Source: a bacterium
GTDB taxonomy: Bacteria > Elusimicrobiota > Elusimicrobia > UBA1565 > UBA9628
Length of the DNA: 64,000 nucleotides
Reading direction: 5' to 3'
Assembly: GCA_021822495.1 (NCBI GenBank)
Contig: JAKAQO010000004.1
Location: forward strand, 123,152-187,151
Shown here one piece after another: positions 1 through 7,608 of the stretch. How positions within the stretch are numbered: the first letter of the stretch is position 1; each line of letters begins with the position of its first letter. Both the position numbers and the translations under genes were made by a program. A model generated the notes under the pieces. It had not been told where the DNA came from and did not search any database. It worked only from the letters and a program-made list of their open reading frames with translations.

Positions 1-1311
1 AAGGCCCATCGCTCCGCAGGCCATGAAGATCATACTCGTTGTTCCACCGAATCCACTCCCAACCTGAAAATCCCCAAAACTCCCAGCAGCGATGGTCGCC
101 CCAGCCATCGCAATAAATGTCCCGGCTAAGGTAAAAGCTCCGCCCTGAAAGCTTTGACCGAATTGACCTCCGGCAATTTGACTTCCGAGATAAGCGATAA
201 AACCGCCAACTGCGGCAATCACAGCTCCAAGAACCATTAAGATCGCCTGTGCGGTGCCCAAAGTAAGAGTCTTGGACATTGACACCTTATAAGCCGCAAA
301 CATGAGCCCCCCGGCCAAGAGGGAGAGCATGGTCGCCATGTTAATCGCGCCCTGCCAGGGAGTCACATTGTTTCCGTTTCCACTGTAGGGCATTTGGTTC
401 CCACCTTGAGGAGAAGATTGACCTCCGTAACTCGAGGCATTAGGAAATTGACTAGCGGCCCCATTTCCCAGTCCGCCCGCTCCGCTGCCGCTGGGAAGCC
501 CAAGTCCCGAGGCACGCGATCCATCAAAAAGACCGTTGCCGGGAACGTTGTTGGGGCCGAGACCTCCGCTATATCCCGTTCCCGCGCCGTTCATGGCCCG
601 AGGACTTCCACCGCCAGAGCTGCCCGAGCCAAACCCTCTTCCCGCCACGGCTCCATGAGACGCTCCGCCGATAGGACCGCCAGCCAGGGTTGAGGCCAGC
701 GCATGAACCGGACCGGCTTTTTTTGCGGCAGCGGCAGGGCCCGCCGCATTCAAATTTGAAAGTTGTCCAATTTTACTGGCTCCGGCCAGTTTTGGCATCA
801 CCTTAGGCCCCTTGCCGCCGAAAGCTTTGCCAAGATTAGGAGATTTCGGAGTAGCCCCTATAGCCGCGGACGCAACTGGAGAAGCGCTTGCGGGCGCCGC
901 CGAACTTCCCATGGAGCCTTGATTAGCCTGGCTGAGATACCCCAATGAAGATTGTCCGGAATTTTTAGAATTTCCATTTCCGCCTTGAGATGACCCGGAA
1001 GCCGGTTGCGCCGGCTTTGGCTGGAAGACCTGAAAATGCGCATTCGCTTTGTCCCCTGGACCAGGACCCAAAACCTTGTATCCCAGCCAACCGACGCCTC
1101 CGGCAATGGTTGTGCCAGCCAAGGCAAGACCGACAATGCCAGCCTTGGTCGCCAGGATTCCGCCGGAAGTCGCCGCGTCAATCAAACCGCCCAGACCTCC
1201 GGACACGGCTTCCCCCTCCGCCGCGTTCCAACCCAAGGCGCTGAGAATTCCGGCAATACCGGTTTTCTCTCCTTTGTTAATTTTAGGACCGGAATTCTGT
1301 TTAGTTTCCAT
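1..1311 (-). CDS. Gly/Ser/Ala-rich membrane protein, partial (C-terminus beyond the window)
   Basis: The frame is open from an ATG at 1311 to base 1, giving 437 codons with no stop, so the C-terminus lies outside the window. An AGAGAGG ribosome site precedes the ATG. The N-terminal 40 residues are soluble, followed by a hydrophobic Gly-rich segment (about 45-80). Then comes about 230 residues of low-complexity Gly/Ser/Asn/Ala, and from about residue 330 at least three hydrophobic segments that look like membrane helices. I recognise no family. The gene directly downstream of the 1328-2308 gene's stop codon (gap 16 bases) has the same plan of anchor, Gly-rich middle and hydrophobic end, so the two probably form one transcript and may work together at the envelope. 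Function unknown. Confidence 0.75.
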   Translation of the reverse strand, partial: METKQNSGPKINKGEKTGIAGILSALGWNAAEGEAVSGGLGGLIDAATSGGILATKAGIVGLALAGTTIAGGVGWLGYKVLGPGPGDKANAHFQVFQPKPAQPASGSSQGGNGNSKNSGQSSLGYLSQANQGSMGSSAAPASASPVASAAIGATPKSPNLGKAFGGKGPKVMPKLAGASKIGQLSNLNAAGPAAAAKKAGPVHALASTLAGGPIGGASHGAVAGRGFGSGSSGGGSPRAMNGAGTGYSGGLGPNNVPGNGLFDGSRASGLGLPSGSGAGGLGNGAASQFPNASSYGGQSSPQGGNQMPYSGNGNNVTPWQGAINMATMLSLLAGGLMFAAYKVSMSKTLTLGTAQAILMVLGAVIAAVGGFIAYLGSQIAGGQFGQSFQGGAFTLAGTFIAMAGATIAAGSFGDFQVGSGFGGTTSMIFMACGAMGL

Positions 1312-1327
1312 AGAGACCTCTCTTAAA

Positions 1328-2308
1328 TTAGGCGGCTAACCCAATGCCTCCTAAAATTGCCTTGACCACCCCGCCCGTAACACCCCCCACCACCGCCATC
1401 ATCAACATCTGCATGATCTGTTGCATCATACTGGGTTGTTGCATATTGGGAGGAGGCGTAGCGGGGACCGCATTGGGTTTTGACTGATTTAAGTTGGGAT
1501 TATTCGCCTTGAGATTCATCGGAGTTCCCTGGCCGATTCCCACGGCATTAGACATTCCTTTGGGATTTTTAATCAGACCCGTCCCTATCGCGCCTCCATC
1601 AAAAACTTGAGAGGACAAAGCCCCGGACTGTGTTCCATTTAAAGCCAAAGCCGCCGTTTTCATTTGCGCCGCCGCATTTTTTAAAGCCCCCATCGCGCCT
1701 CCACCGTTGGATTGAGAGGAACCCGCATTGGAAGTCCCATGAGCGTAACTGATCCCGATTTTGGGCGTAGAAGCGCCAAACCCACTTAAACCTCCACCCG
1801 AGGAAGCGCCGGACGGAGCAATGGACCCCTCGCTTCCCCCAAGGCCCGAGAGGCTGGAAAAATTTCCTCTAGGAAATGCAACCGATAAAGCCGGGGGAGC
1901 CGCCGCAACCGCCTGACCCGCTTGCCCCTGGGAAGCCAGACTCGCCAAGGCATTCGCCCATCGAGAAGATTTTTTTCCTGTTTTTTTAGAAGCCACCGCC
2001 GATTTATTCGCGGATGGCGGCGGAGAGAAAAGCAAGGAGGCGAAAGGGTCGATCAAGGCCTTTTTTCCATAGGCCTCAAAAGATTTCATGGATAAATCCA
2101 CAGGCCCCCCGGGCGCGCCGTTGGGGTTCTGAGTTGAATCAAGGCTTTGATTCATGGGATGGAGCCCTTGTTCGGCGGAAGCCACCGAAGCCTCGGAAGA
2201 ATTAAAAGCGGGATAACACACCCAAAGCCCCACGAGTCCAAAAGCGATTAAGATAAGCCACCAATATTTCTTAAAGGGGTCGGATTGTTTTTTGATTACA
2301 AGGGCCAT
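1328..2308 (-). CDS. Membrane-anchored Gly/Ser/Asn-rich protein of unknown function
   Basis: 326 residues. A short basic N-terminus is followed by one membrane helix (about 16-33, WWLILIAFGLVGLWV). A long low-complexity stretch rich in Gly, Ser, Ala, Asn and Gln follows (about 130-290), then a Met/Gln-rich patch and a hydrophobic Gly-rich end (QIMQMLMMAVVGGVTGG...). It resembles the downstream gene in plan but not in any alignable domain. The start at 2308 sits about 7 bases after a good -10 box, so the mRNA may be leaderless. No catalytic motif is visible. It could be a secretion or surface-structure component, but nothing in the sequence proves that. Confidence 0.7.
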   Translation of the reverse strand: MALVIKKQSDPFKKYWWLILIAFGLVGLWVCYPAFNSSEASVASAEQGLHPMNQSLDSTQNPNGAPGGPVDLSMKSFEAYGKKALIDPFASLLFSPPPSANKSAVASKKTGKKSSRWANALASLASQGQAGQAVAAAPPALSVAFPRGNFSSLSGLGGSEGSIAPSGASSGGGLSGFGASTPKIGISYAHGTSNAGSSQSNGGGAMGALKNAAAQMKTAALALNGTQSGALSSQVFDGGAIGTGLIKNPKGMSNAVGIGQGTPMNLKANNPNLNQSKPNAVPATPPPNMQQPSMMQQIMQMLMMAVVGGVTGGVVKAILGGIGLAA

Positions 2309-2314
2309 ACTCTG

Positions 2315-2343
2315 AGTGTAGCCCCTCTTCTTTTTTTTGTCAA
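2315..2343 (-). promoter_or_regulatory. sigma70-type promoter of the Gly-rich gene pair
   Basis: On the minus strand TTGACA (2343-2338), a 17-base spacer and TACACT (2320-2315). The ATG at 2308 lies at the expected transcription start, which suggests a leaderless message. Confidence 0.6.
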
Positions 2344-2359
2344 GACAACGCGCGCTTTT

Positions 2360-2393
2360 TTACCATATTTTTACCAATCGAAAATAATGGTAA
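2360..2393. promoter_or_regulatory. TTACCA repeats, possible operator
   Basis: TTACCAT (2360-2366) and TTACCAA (2371-2377) are direct repeats, and ATGGTAA (2387-2393) is the inverse of the first. They occupy the space between the divergent genes starting at 2308 and 2403, where a regulator could act. No matching regulator is seen nearby. Confidence 0.3.
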
Positions 2394-2402
2394 CATGAAA
2401 GC

Positions 2403-2861
2403 ATGGAAGAGGGAAAACGAAATAAAATCATTGTGTTTCTGATGCTTCTCATCGGCCTTCTTCTCATTGTTCCCTCGACTTTTTTCCTTGAGAAAATCCG
2501 GGAATACCGCGATTTCTTCGCCGGAATCAACCCCAGCGTCCTCAAGCAAACCGGGGACAACACAATTCCCGATGACTTCCATAAAAACCCATCCTTCAAA
2601 CCTCGGCTCTCTTTTGTCGAGTTTACGCTTAAAGCTCCGAAAGCCAAGGAAGTCTATTTAATAGGAAATTTCAATAATTGGACCCCTCAAGCGATTAAAA
2701 TGTTGGAAAAAGGATCCGGAGAGTGGAGCGTGTTTTTGCCGCTTCCCAAAGGGCCCTGCCAATACCTTTTCGTGGTGGACGGAAAAAAGATGCTCGATCC
2801 CAAGAACCCGAAATCAGAGAAATTAAACGGAGAGATCGTTTCCGTCAAGACCATCCGCTGA
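2403..2861 (+). CDS. Membrane-anchored CBM48/AMPK-beta-like glycan-binding domain protein
   Basis: 152 residues. A single membrane helix near the N-terminus (about 9-29) is followed by a spacer with a short amphipathic stretch. An early-set beta-sandwich occupies about 68-150, with the hallmark run IGNFNNWTP, a later GEWSV and the YLFVVDGKK strand. These are typical of CBM48 and AMPK-beta glycogen-binding modules, which bind alpha-glucans and often sit on starch or glycogen enzymes. Here no enzyme domain is attached and the module is tethered to the membrane. The gene is monocistronic between a divergent neighbour and a strong hairpin. A second ATG at 2395 is out of frame. No clear ribosome site precedes the start. 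Confidence 0.7.
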   Translation: MEEGKRNKIIVFLMLLIGLLLIVPSTFFLEKIREYRDFFAGINPSVLKQTGDNTIPDDFHKNPSFKPRLSFVEFTLKAPKAKEVYLIGNFNNWTPQAIKMLEKGSGEWSVFLPLPKGPCQYLFVVDGKKMLDPKNPKSEKLNGEIVSVKTIR

Positions 2862-2866
2862 TTGAT

Positions 2867-2892
2867 AAAAAAAGGGGACTGTCCCCTTTTTT
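2867..2892. terminator. Bidirectional hairpin terminator, REP-like palindrome
   Basis: A-run, GGGGAC, T, GTCCCC, T-run: 12-base perfect arms around a single base. It lies between the convergent CBM48-like gene and fpg and has a U-tract in both directions. The core palindrome recurs at 10538 and 26497. Confidence 0.8.
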
Positions 2893-2900
2893 ACCCTTTT

Positions 2901-3680
2901 TTATTTCTGGCAAGAAGGGCAGTAATAGGCGCGTCTTCCGGCAATCACTCGCGGAGTTCTCAAAACCGGATGCCCCTCGGGGCACATCTTCTTTCCATAA
3001 ACCTTGAGTTGATTTTGGAAACGCCCCGCGCGTCCCAGGGGATCAAGATAAGACTCATCGGGAAGAGTCGTCCCGCCGCATGAAATGGCTTCCCGCAAAA
3101 CCTCTTTGGCCGAAAGCGCGACTCTTTGAACTTCTCTAAATGAAACCCGAGCAGATTTTCGTCCGGGCCGAATTTTGGCGCGGTAGAGAATTTCGGTCGC
3201 GTAAATATTTCCAAGACCCGCCACCAATCCCTGATCCATCAAGACAGACTTAACAGGGGCTTTTTTATTTTTAAAGATTGAAGCCAGGTAATCCGCGCTA
3301 AAGTCCTGGGATAAAGGTTCTAACCCTAAAGCGGGAAGACTTTCCATCACTCGCCCAAACCGGCGAACATCCTGAAAGCAAACAACTGTCTTGGAAAAAT
3401 GAAGTTTGATTCTAATTTGTGGAGACTGTTCGGCAAAATGAATCCTTCCCGACATTCCCAAGTGCAGAATCAGCCGGCAATTTTCTTGAAAGTGCAACAG
3501 GAGATATTTCCCGTGACGCAAAACTCTGGAAACATTGAAGCCCTTGAGGCTTTTTAAAAAATTTTTGTCGGGCGAACGGTAAAAGGTAGGACTCCCAAGA
3601 GAATAAGACAAAAAAGTCTGCCCGCGAATTTCTTCGTCTAAAACTCGCCGAACGGTTTCAACTTCCGGCAGTTCCGGCAA
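2901..3680 (-). CDS. mutM: Formamidopyrimidine-DNA glycosylase (Fpg/MutM)
   Basis: 259 residues. It removes oxidised purines from DNA and nicks the strand. The start is taken as TTG at 3680, because the family needs Pro as residue 2 after Met removal and the protein then reads M-P-E-L-P-E-V-E-T-V. A GGGAGA site lies 9 bases upstream. The catalytic Pro and Glu and the helix-two-turn-helix region (GLGNIYATEILYRAKI) are present. The C-terminal zinc finger ends in the usual CPSCQ, but its first half reads CPEGHP, so the usual second Cys is replaced and His five residues on may serve as ligand. It lies 6 bases after the rhodanese stop codon and is probably co-transcribed with it. Confidence 0.92.
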   Translation of the reverse strand: MPELPEVETVRRVLDEEIRGQTFLSYSLGSPTFYRSPDKNFLKSLKGFNVSRVLRHGKYLLLHFQENCRLILHLGMSGRIHFAEQSPQIRIKLHFSKTVVCFQDVRRFGRVMESLPALGLEPLSQDFSADYLASIFKNKKAPVKSVLMDQGLVAGLGNIYATEILYRAKIRPGRKSARVSFREVQRVALSAKEVLREAISCGGTTLPDESYLDPLGRAGRFQNQLKVYGKKMCPEGHPVLRTPRVIAGRRAYYCPSCQK

Positions 3681-3685
3681 GGAAA

Positions 3686-4006
3686 CTAGTCTCCCGGAGG
3701 AGCGTGGTGACCGCAATCAACCCAGGCCATGATTCCGCCCTCAAGATTGATGGCCTTATACCCATTTTGAATAAGAAACGCCGCGGCTCTCGCCGAACGT
3801 CCTCCCACATGGCAATAGACGACGACATCGGAAGATTTGTCGAGTTCATGACAGCGCTCGGCCAGGCGGTCAAGTGGGATAAATTGGGAACCCTTGATGT
3901 GAGCTCTCTTTCGCTCGGATTCCTGACGGACATCTAAAATGACTAATTTTTCTCCGCGCTCAATGCGAGCCTTGAGTTCACCAGCGGTCATGCAAGGGAC
4001 GTTCAT
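3686..4006 (-). CDS. Rhodanese-like sulfurtransferase domain protein
   Basis: 106 residues from an ATG at 4006, a single rhodanese domain. The active-site loop is CHVGGRS, with Cys as the persulfide-carrying residue, preceded by the VVVY strand. An ILDVR motif and FIPL before the loop are also typical. Single-domain rhodaneses move sulfane sulfur or act in stress response; the substrate cannot be told from sequence. A longer reading from 4048 would start inside a terminator hairpin, so I reject it. The ATG lies 6 bases after a TACAAT box, so the message may be leaderless. fpg follows at 6 bases. Confidence 0.85.
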   Translation of the reverse strand: MNVPCMTAGELKARIERGEKLVILDVRQESERKRAHIKGSQFIPLDRLAERCHELDKSSDVVVYCHVGGRSARAAAFLIQNGYKAINLEGGIMAWVDCGHHAPPGD

Positions 4007-4020
4007 ATTTATATTGTAAC

Positions 4021-4059
4021 AGAAAAAGGAGAGCCCCCCTACGCGCAAAGGGGGGCTCT
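4021..4059 (-). terminator. Rho-independent terminator downstream of the 4146 gene
   Basis: Arms AGAGCCCCCCT (4030-4040) and its exact inverse (4049-4059) with an 8-base loop, followed on the minus strand by CCTTTTTC. It ends the message of the 4146-4607 gene just before the rhodanese start. Confidence 0.8.
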
Positions 4060-4072
4060 GTGCCCCTTCTTC

Positions 4073-4100
4073 ATAATTCTTGCGGACGGCGCTGTCCCGA
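4073..4100. repeat. 28-base dispersed repeat, copy A
   Basis: Begins ATAATTCTT and contains GGACGGC and TGTC. It matches 23 of 28 bases of 34340-34367, and all five differences are transitions. Both copies lie just downstream of the stop codon of a minus-strand gene. Confidence 0.4.
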
Positions 4101-4145
4101 CCTTAAGATTATGAAAAAAGGGACTGAAAGACTAAACTCTCCGGC

Positions 4146-4607
4146 TTATTGTCCGAGAGGGGTTTGAGACGCGTTCTGGGCCTTTAACTCTTTCGCTTTC
4201 GCTTTTTGCGCGTCTTTGCGGTCCAATTTTTCGGTTTTATTGGCGGCAAAGCGAGCGTCTTTTCTCATCGCATCATATTTCGCGCGAATCTTCGCGATAG
4301 CTTGACTGCGGACAGCCGGGCTCAAGGAGTGATCGCCGCGAACGGCATTGAGGTCATGATCCTCGGCTTTCTGGATGTCGGCCAAGGTTTTAATCTCGCT
4401 TTTCTGAACCTTTTTATTGTCAACTTTGCTCTTTTGAACCTGCTGCGCCGCTTGCACAACGGGATTGGCGGGAATGACCGGCGCCTGGGGTTGCCCTTGC
4501 TGGCCGTTTGGCTGCGCGTTGGGATTACCTCCCATGGGGGCTTGAGCCCATAAGGCAGGGGCGAACATCACGATTCCTGTCGCTAACGTCAAGATGCTTT
4601 TTTTCAT
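4146..4607 (-). CDS. Small exported Lys/Ala/Gln-rich protein of unknown function
   Basis: 153 residues from ATG 4607, chosen because an AGGAGA site precedes it and a clean signal peptide follows (MKKSILTLATGIVMFAPALW, cut after AQA or nearby). The mature N-terminus is rich in Pro, Gln, Asn and Gly. The rest (about 55-150) is highly charged and probably helical, with many Lys, Ala and Asp (DAQKAKAKELK). No family is recognised. Such small basic exported helical proteins resemble periplasmic stress proteins, but the resemblance is only compositional. It stands alone with a strong terminator behind it. Confidence 0.7.
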   Translation of the reverse strand: MKKSILTLATGIVMFAPALWAQAPMGGNPNAQPNGQQGQPQAPVIPANPVVQAAQQVQKSKVDNKKVQKSEIKTLADIQKAEDHDLNAVRGDHSLSPAVRSQAIAKIRAKYDAMRKDARFAANKTEKLDRKDAQKAKAKELKAQNASQTPLGQ

Positions 4608-4718
4608 TTGAACAGTTCTCCTATTTATTGAATGTAGTCCGCTTATGCGAACCCATAAGTTTGGGACTATTATTACTACGCGCACCCATCAAAAAAGTTC
4701 GCGGCCTATTTCCACCAT

Positions 4719-4747
4719 TTGCCAATCCATCCATATTCCTCTATAAT
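4719..4747 (+). promoter_or_regulatory. sigma70-type promoter of the trehalose operon
   Basis: TTGCCA (4719-4724), a 17-base spacer and TATAAT (4742-4747), 24 bases before the otsB ATG. Confidence 0.65.
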
Positions 4748-4771
4748 TAAAGTTGAAGCTGGTAATCAGTC

Positions 4772-5554
4772 ATGCAAAGCTGGAACGAACTCAAAACCCG
4801 CGCGCAAAACGGTGGATTTCCTCATAAAAATCTTCTGATTGGCTGTGATTTCGATGGGACTCTCGCCCCTTTTACGCTCAAACCCCATCAAGCCAAACTC
4901 CCCACGGAAATACGAAAACTGCTGGAAAGACTCGCGCGTAAAAAGGAAATCCAAGTCGCTGTCATCAGCGGACGAGCGCTTAAGGATGTCGAAAAAAAAG
5001 TCGGAATCAAACGACTGATCTACTGTGGGAACCATGGACTTGAAATAAAAATAAGGGACCAAGTCTGGATTCACTCCGAGGCGACGGACTTAGCCGAACA
5101 CATTCAAACTCTCTCCCAAAAAATAAGGAGATGGTTACCTCAATTTAGCGGAACAGAACTGGAAAACAAACATTTAAGCCTCAGCCTTCATTACCGAAGA
5201 GTTCGAAAAAAAAGCGCAATCAAAAAATTAGAGAGTTTCCTCAAAAAAGAAATGTCCCCCTATGGCGATCATCTGAGGGTGGTCCATGGAAAAAAACTTT
5301 TTGACGTGCGCCCTAAAATCGCCTGGGATAAGGGAGACGCGATTCTCCATCTGATTAAACAGCTCGGGCCTTCTTGGAAAGCTTGTTTTATCGGAGACGA
5401 CGTCACCGACGAAGAGGCGTTTCACACTCTCAACCAAAAAGCCCTGTCCATCCGGGTCGGCCCCGCAAAAAACACCCACGCTCAATTTCTGATTCACAAC
5501 CGCGGGTATGTCGAAAGGTTTCTCAAACTCCTGGTTCAACGATATGAAAAATAA
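4772..5554 (+). CDS. otsB: Trehalose-6-phosphate phosphatase (OtsB), HAD family
   Basis: 260 residues. It should remove phosphate from trehalose 6-phosphate to yield trehalose in the cytoplasm. HAD motif I is CDFDGTLAPF (residues about 26-35, first Asp the nucleophile), motif II VISGR, and motif IV GDDVTDEEAF near the C-terminus, with K at WDKGDA as motif III. The CGNHGLE run is typical of OtsB. The ATG at 4772 follows a strong promoter but no obvious ribosome site. The next gene starts inside its last codons. There is no otsA in the window; the third gene of the operon is a TreT-like glycosyltransferase instead. Confidence 0.9.
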   Translation: MQSWNELKTRAQNGGFPHKNLLIGCDFDGTLAPFTLKPHQAKLPTEIRKLLERLARKKEIQVAVISGRALKDVEKKVGIKRLIYCGNHGLEIKIRDQVWIHSEATDLAEHIQTLSQKIRRWLPQFSGTELENKHLSLSLHYRRVRKKSAIKKLESFLKKEMSPYGDHLRVVHGKKLFDVRPKIAWDKGDAILHLIKQLGPSWKACFIGDDVTDEEAFHTLNQKALSIRVGPAKNTHAQFLIHNRGYVERFLKLLVQRYEK

Positions 5555-6224
5555 ACACATCCTTCAAAAAGCGAAAAATTCGTTCGTGTTCTACGCGAGA
5601 TTGAGTCTGACTCTCGCGACCGGGAAATCGGTTTCAACGGCGAGAAGCCTACTCGAGGCATTAAAAACCTGCCCTGACTCCGTCATCTACGCCCATACGC
5701 ACCGGTTTTTACAAGTCCATCAATTTACCGGCCCCAGCCCCGCCAACGACTTTTCACTTTGGGCTTCCCAAGCCCTGGGAGACGAGGAACTCGCGGAAAA
5801 GCTCGGGGTTATCGAGCCCTTGAGCTACTCTAGCCTCGCTCAAATGAGAAAAGATTTCATCTCCATTTTGAGCCGCCATTTGGAATCTCGGACCGATAAT
5901 CGCTCCGTCCCGCCAGGACAAGAGCTTCATCTTCTTTCCTCCATCCGGTTTTCCATACCCACGGGACAAAAGGCCTGGGATTTGGAAGAGTTTTGGAAAT
6001 CGCTCCAGAAATCGAGTCCGGCTACTCTTTATCTTCACGCTTTTGAATCGCGCTTAAGGTCTTCCCAAGGCATCAGCGATTTCTCGAAATGGCTTAAAGA
6101 AGAAATCGGGGAAGCAGAACTCGCCCAAAAAATCGCGGATATTGATCCCCACGCTCAGACCTTGTCGGAAATTAAAGAAAACATCCTCGCCATGACGGCT
6201 CAACGATTGGAGGGCGGACAATGA
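5544..6224 (+). CDS. DUF5752-type protein with two tandem repeats, trehalose operon
   Basis: 226 residues from ATG 5544, which overlaps the end of otsB by 11 bases. The protein is an internal duplication. Repeat 1 (about 15-115) and repeat 2 (about 125-222) share an aromatic start, a leader of about 15 residues with S-x-x-T-G, a Y-x-H-x-x-x-x-L patch, DFS-W, the GEAEL or GDEEL run with A-KI or -KLG, and an ending like I-A---RL. I place it in DUF5752, a family I know to accompany TreT-like genes; its biochemical role is unknown. A role in assisting or regulating the synthase is an inference from position. The next gene overlaps by 4 bases. Confidence 0.75.
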   Translation: MKNKHILQKAKNSFVFYARLSLTLATGKSVSTARSLLEALKTCPDSVIYAHTHRFLQVHQFTGPSPANDFSLWASQALGDEELAEKLGVIEPLSYSSLAQMRKDFISILSRHLESRTDNRSVPPGQELHLLSSIRFSIPTGQKAWDLEEFWKSLQKSSPATLYLHAFESRLRSSQGISDFSKWLKEEIGEAELAQKIADIDPHAQTLSEIKENILAMTAQRLEGGQ

Positions 6225-7444
6225 ATATGCTGGAGTCGTATCGAACAATTGCCGGACCGGAAATCATCACTGAAATTGAAACCCTGGCCGAACGCCTGTC
6301 TGGAAAAAGCGTCGTCCACGTCAATTCAACCAAGGTCGGAGGCGGAGTCGCCGAAATTCTCGCCCGAATGGTTCCCCTTCTCAATGAATTGGGCCTTAAG
6401 ACCCGCTGGGAAATCGTCAAGGGCGCTCAGGATTTTTACAACGCGACAAAGAAATTTCACAACGCGCTTCACGGAACGGCGCAAGACATTACCGAAGCCG
6501 ATTTCAAGGCTTACGCCGAAACAGTGAAAGCCAACGCCTCTCAAATCGATCTGAATTCGGATTTTGTCTTTATCCATGATCCGCAGCCGGCCGCTCTCGT
6601 CAAAAATCGCGCGCAGTTTAAAAACCGTTGGATTTGGAGATGCCATATCGATCTGTCCCACGCTTCTCCCCTGGTTTGGAATTACTTTAAACCCCTGGTT
6701 TCCTCTTATGACGCCTGCGTCATATCCGATCCGCATTTTTCCCAGGAACTCCCCATCCCCCAAACCTTGATCGCCCCTTCCATCGATCCATTGAGCGAAA
6801 AAAACCGCGATTTGACGAAAGCGGAAATTGACGAAGTCTTTATCCGTCTTAAAATTCCAAGAGACAAGCCTCTCATCACCCAGGTATCGCGCTTTGACCG
6901 TCTCAAAGATCCTCTCGGTGTCATTGAGGCCTTTGAAGCCCTCGGCCCGCGTCCTCAAGCCCGGCTGCTTTTGGTCGGCGGTTCCGCCGATGACGATCCG
7001 GAAGGTGCCGTCGTTTACCGGGAAGTCATGGAAAAAGCCAAAGGCAATGAAAATATCATCATTCTATCCCTGCCTCCAACCAGCAACCTTGAAATCAACG
7101 CCATTCAAAGAGGCTCGGCTATCATCATTCAAAAATCCTTGCGGGAAGGATTCGGTCTGACGGTCTCAGAGGCCTTATGGAAGTCAAAACCGGTCATTGC
7201 CGGCGCGGTCGGCGGCATTCCCCAACAAGTCGTCCACAAACACACCGGGATTCTGGTTCATTCCATTGAGGGGACGACCTATTGGATGCGCCAACTCTTG
7301 CGAAACCCGGAAATGGCCCAGAAACTGGGCGAAAACGGCAAGGAACATGTCCGAAATAATTTTCTCTTGACCCGACATTTAAGAGACTATCTGCTTTTAT
7401 TCTTAATGACAGAAAATCCGAACAGCGATTTTATTCGCCTATAG
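6221..7444 (+). CDS. treT: TreT-like trehalose synthase, GT4 glycosyltransferase
   Basis: 407 residues. The N-terminal Rossmann half carries HVNSTKVGGGVAEIL, typical of trehalose glycosyltransferring synthases, and HDPQPAAL. The C-terminal half carries the GT4 signature: VSRFDRLKDPLGVIEAF, LREGFGLTVSEALWK (with the E-x7-E pair) and AGAVGGIPQQV. TreT enzymes join NDP-glucose to glucose to form trehalose. Its pairing with an OtsB phosphatase makes trehalose 6-phosphate as product an alternative. The ATG overlaps the previous stop. No hairpin with a clear T-run follows, but the next 160 bases are rich in inverted repeats. Confidence 0.88.
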   Translation: MNMLESYRTIAGPEIITEIETLAERLSGKSVVHVNSTKVGGGVAEILARMVPLLNELGLKTRWEIVKGAQDFYNATKKFHNALHGTAQDITEADFKAYAETVKANASQIDLNSDFVFIHDPQPAALVKNRAQFKNRWIWRCHIDLSHASPLVWNYFKPLVSSYDACVISDPHFSQELPIPQTLIAPSIDPLSEKNRDLTKAEIDEVFIRLKIPRDKPLITQVSRFDRLKDPLGVIEAFEALGPRPQARLLLVGGSADDDPEGAVVYREVMEKAKGNENIIILSLPPTSNLEINAIQRGSAIIIQKSLREGFGLTVSEALWKSKPVIAGAVGGIPQQVVHKHTGILVHSIEGTTYWMRQLLRNPEMAQKLGENGKEHVRNNFLLTRHLRDYLLLFLMTENPNSDFIRL

Positions 7445-7479
7445 TCCCGTTTCCCTATAATCATAAGGTCAGGACAATA

Positions 7480-7547
7480 CCTGCGGCAAAAGGAATCGTC
7501 AGCGAATATAACCTTTCCGCAGGCACTCGGCGCATTATATTGCGCCG
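7480..7547. promoter_or_regulatory. Structured intergenic region with two inverted repeats
   Basis: CCTGCGG (7480-7486), continuing as AAAGG after a two-base bulge, pairs with CCTTTCCGCAGG (7512-7523). CGGCGCA (7528-7534) pairs with TGCGCCG (7541-7547) around TTATAT. This may end the treT message or form part of the symporter leader; neither is proven. Confidence 0.4.
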
Positions 7548-7584
7548 GGTACCGTCCAAAAATTATAAGGAGGCGGTATAGTTA

Positions 7585-7601
7585 TATAATAAGCACGGAG
7601 G
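7585..7601 (+). promoter_or_regulatory. -10 box and strong ribosome site of the symporter
   Basis: TATAAT (7585-7590) with no good -35, then GGAGG (7597-7601) 7 bases before the TTG start at 7609. The ribosome site supports the TTG as the start. If the -10 box is used, the leader is very short and the GGAGG would be near the 5' end. Confidence 0.4.
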
Positions 7602-7608
7602 AATTTTC

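Noticed and set aside
394-1339. Several plus- and minus-strand frames of 60-107 codons
   Set aside because: They lie within the long open minus frame from 1311 that continues past base 1. They show no homology and no ribosome sites of their own.
7551-7572. Third copy of the 28-base repeat
   Set aside because: The inverse strand holds AATTTTTGGACGG, which matches only about half of the repeat.
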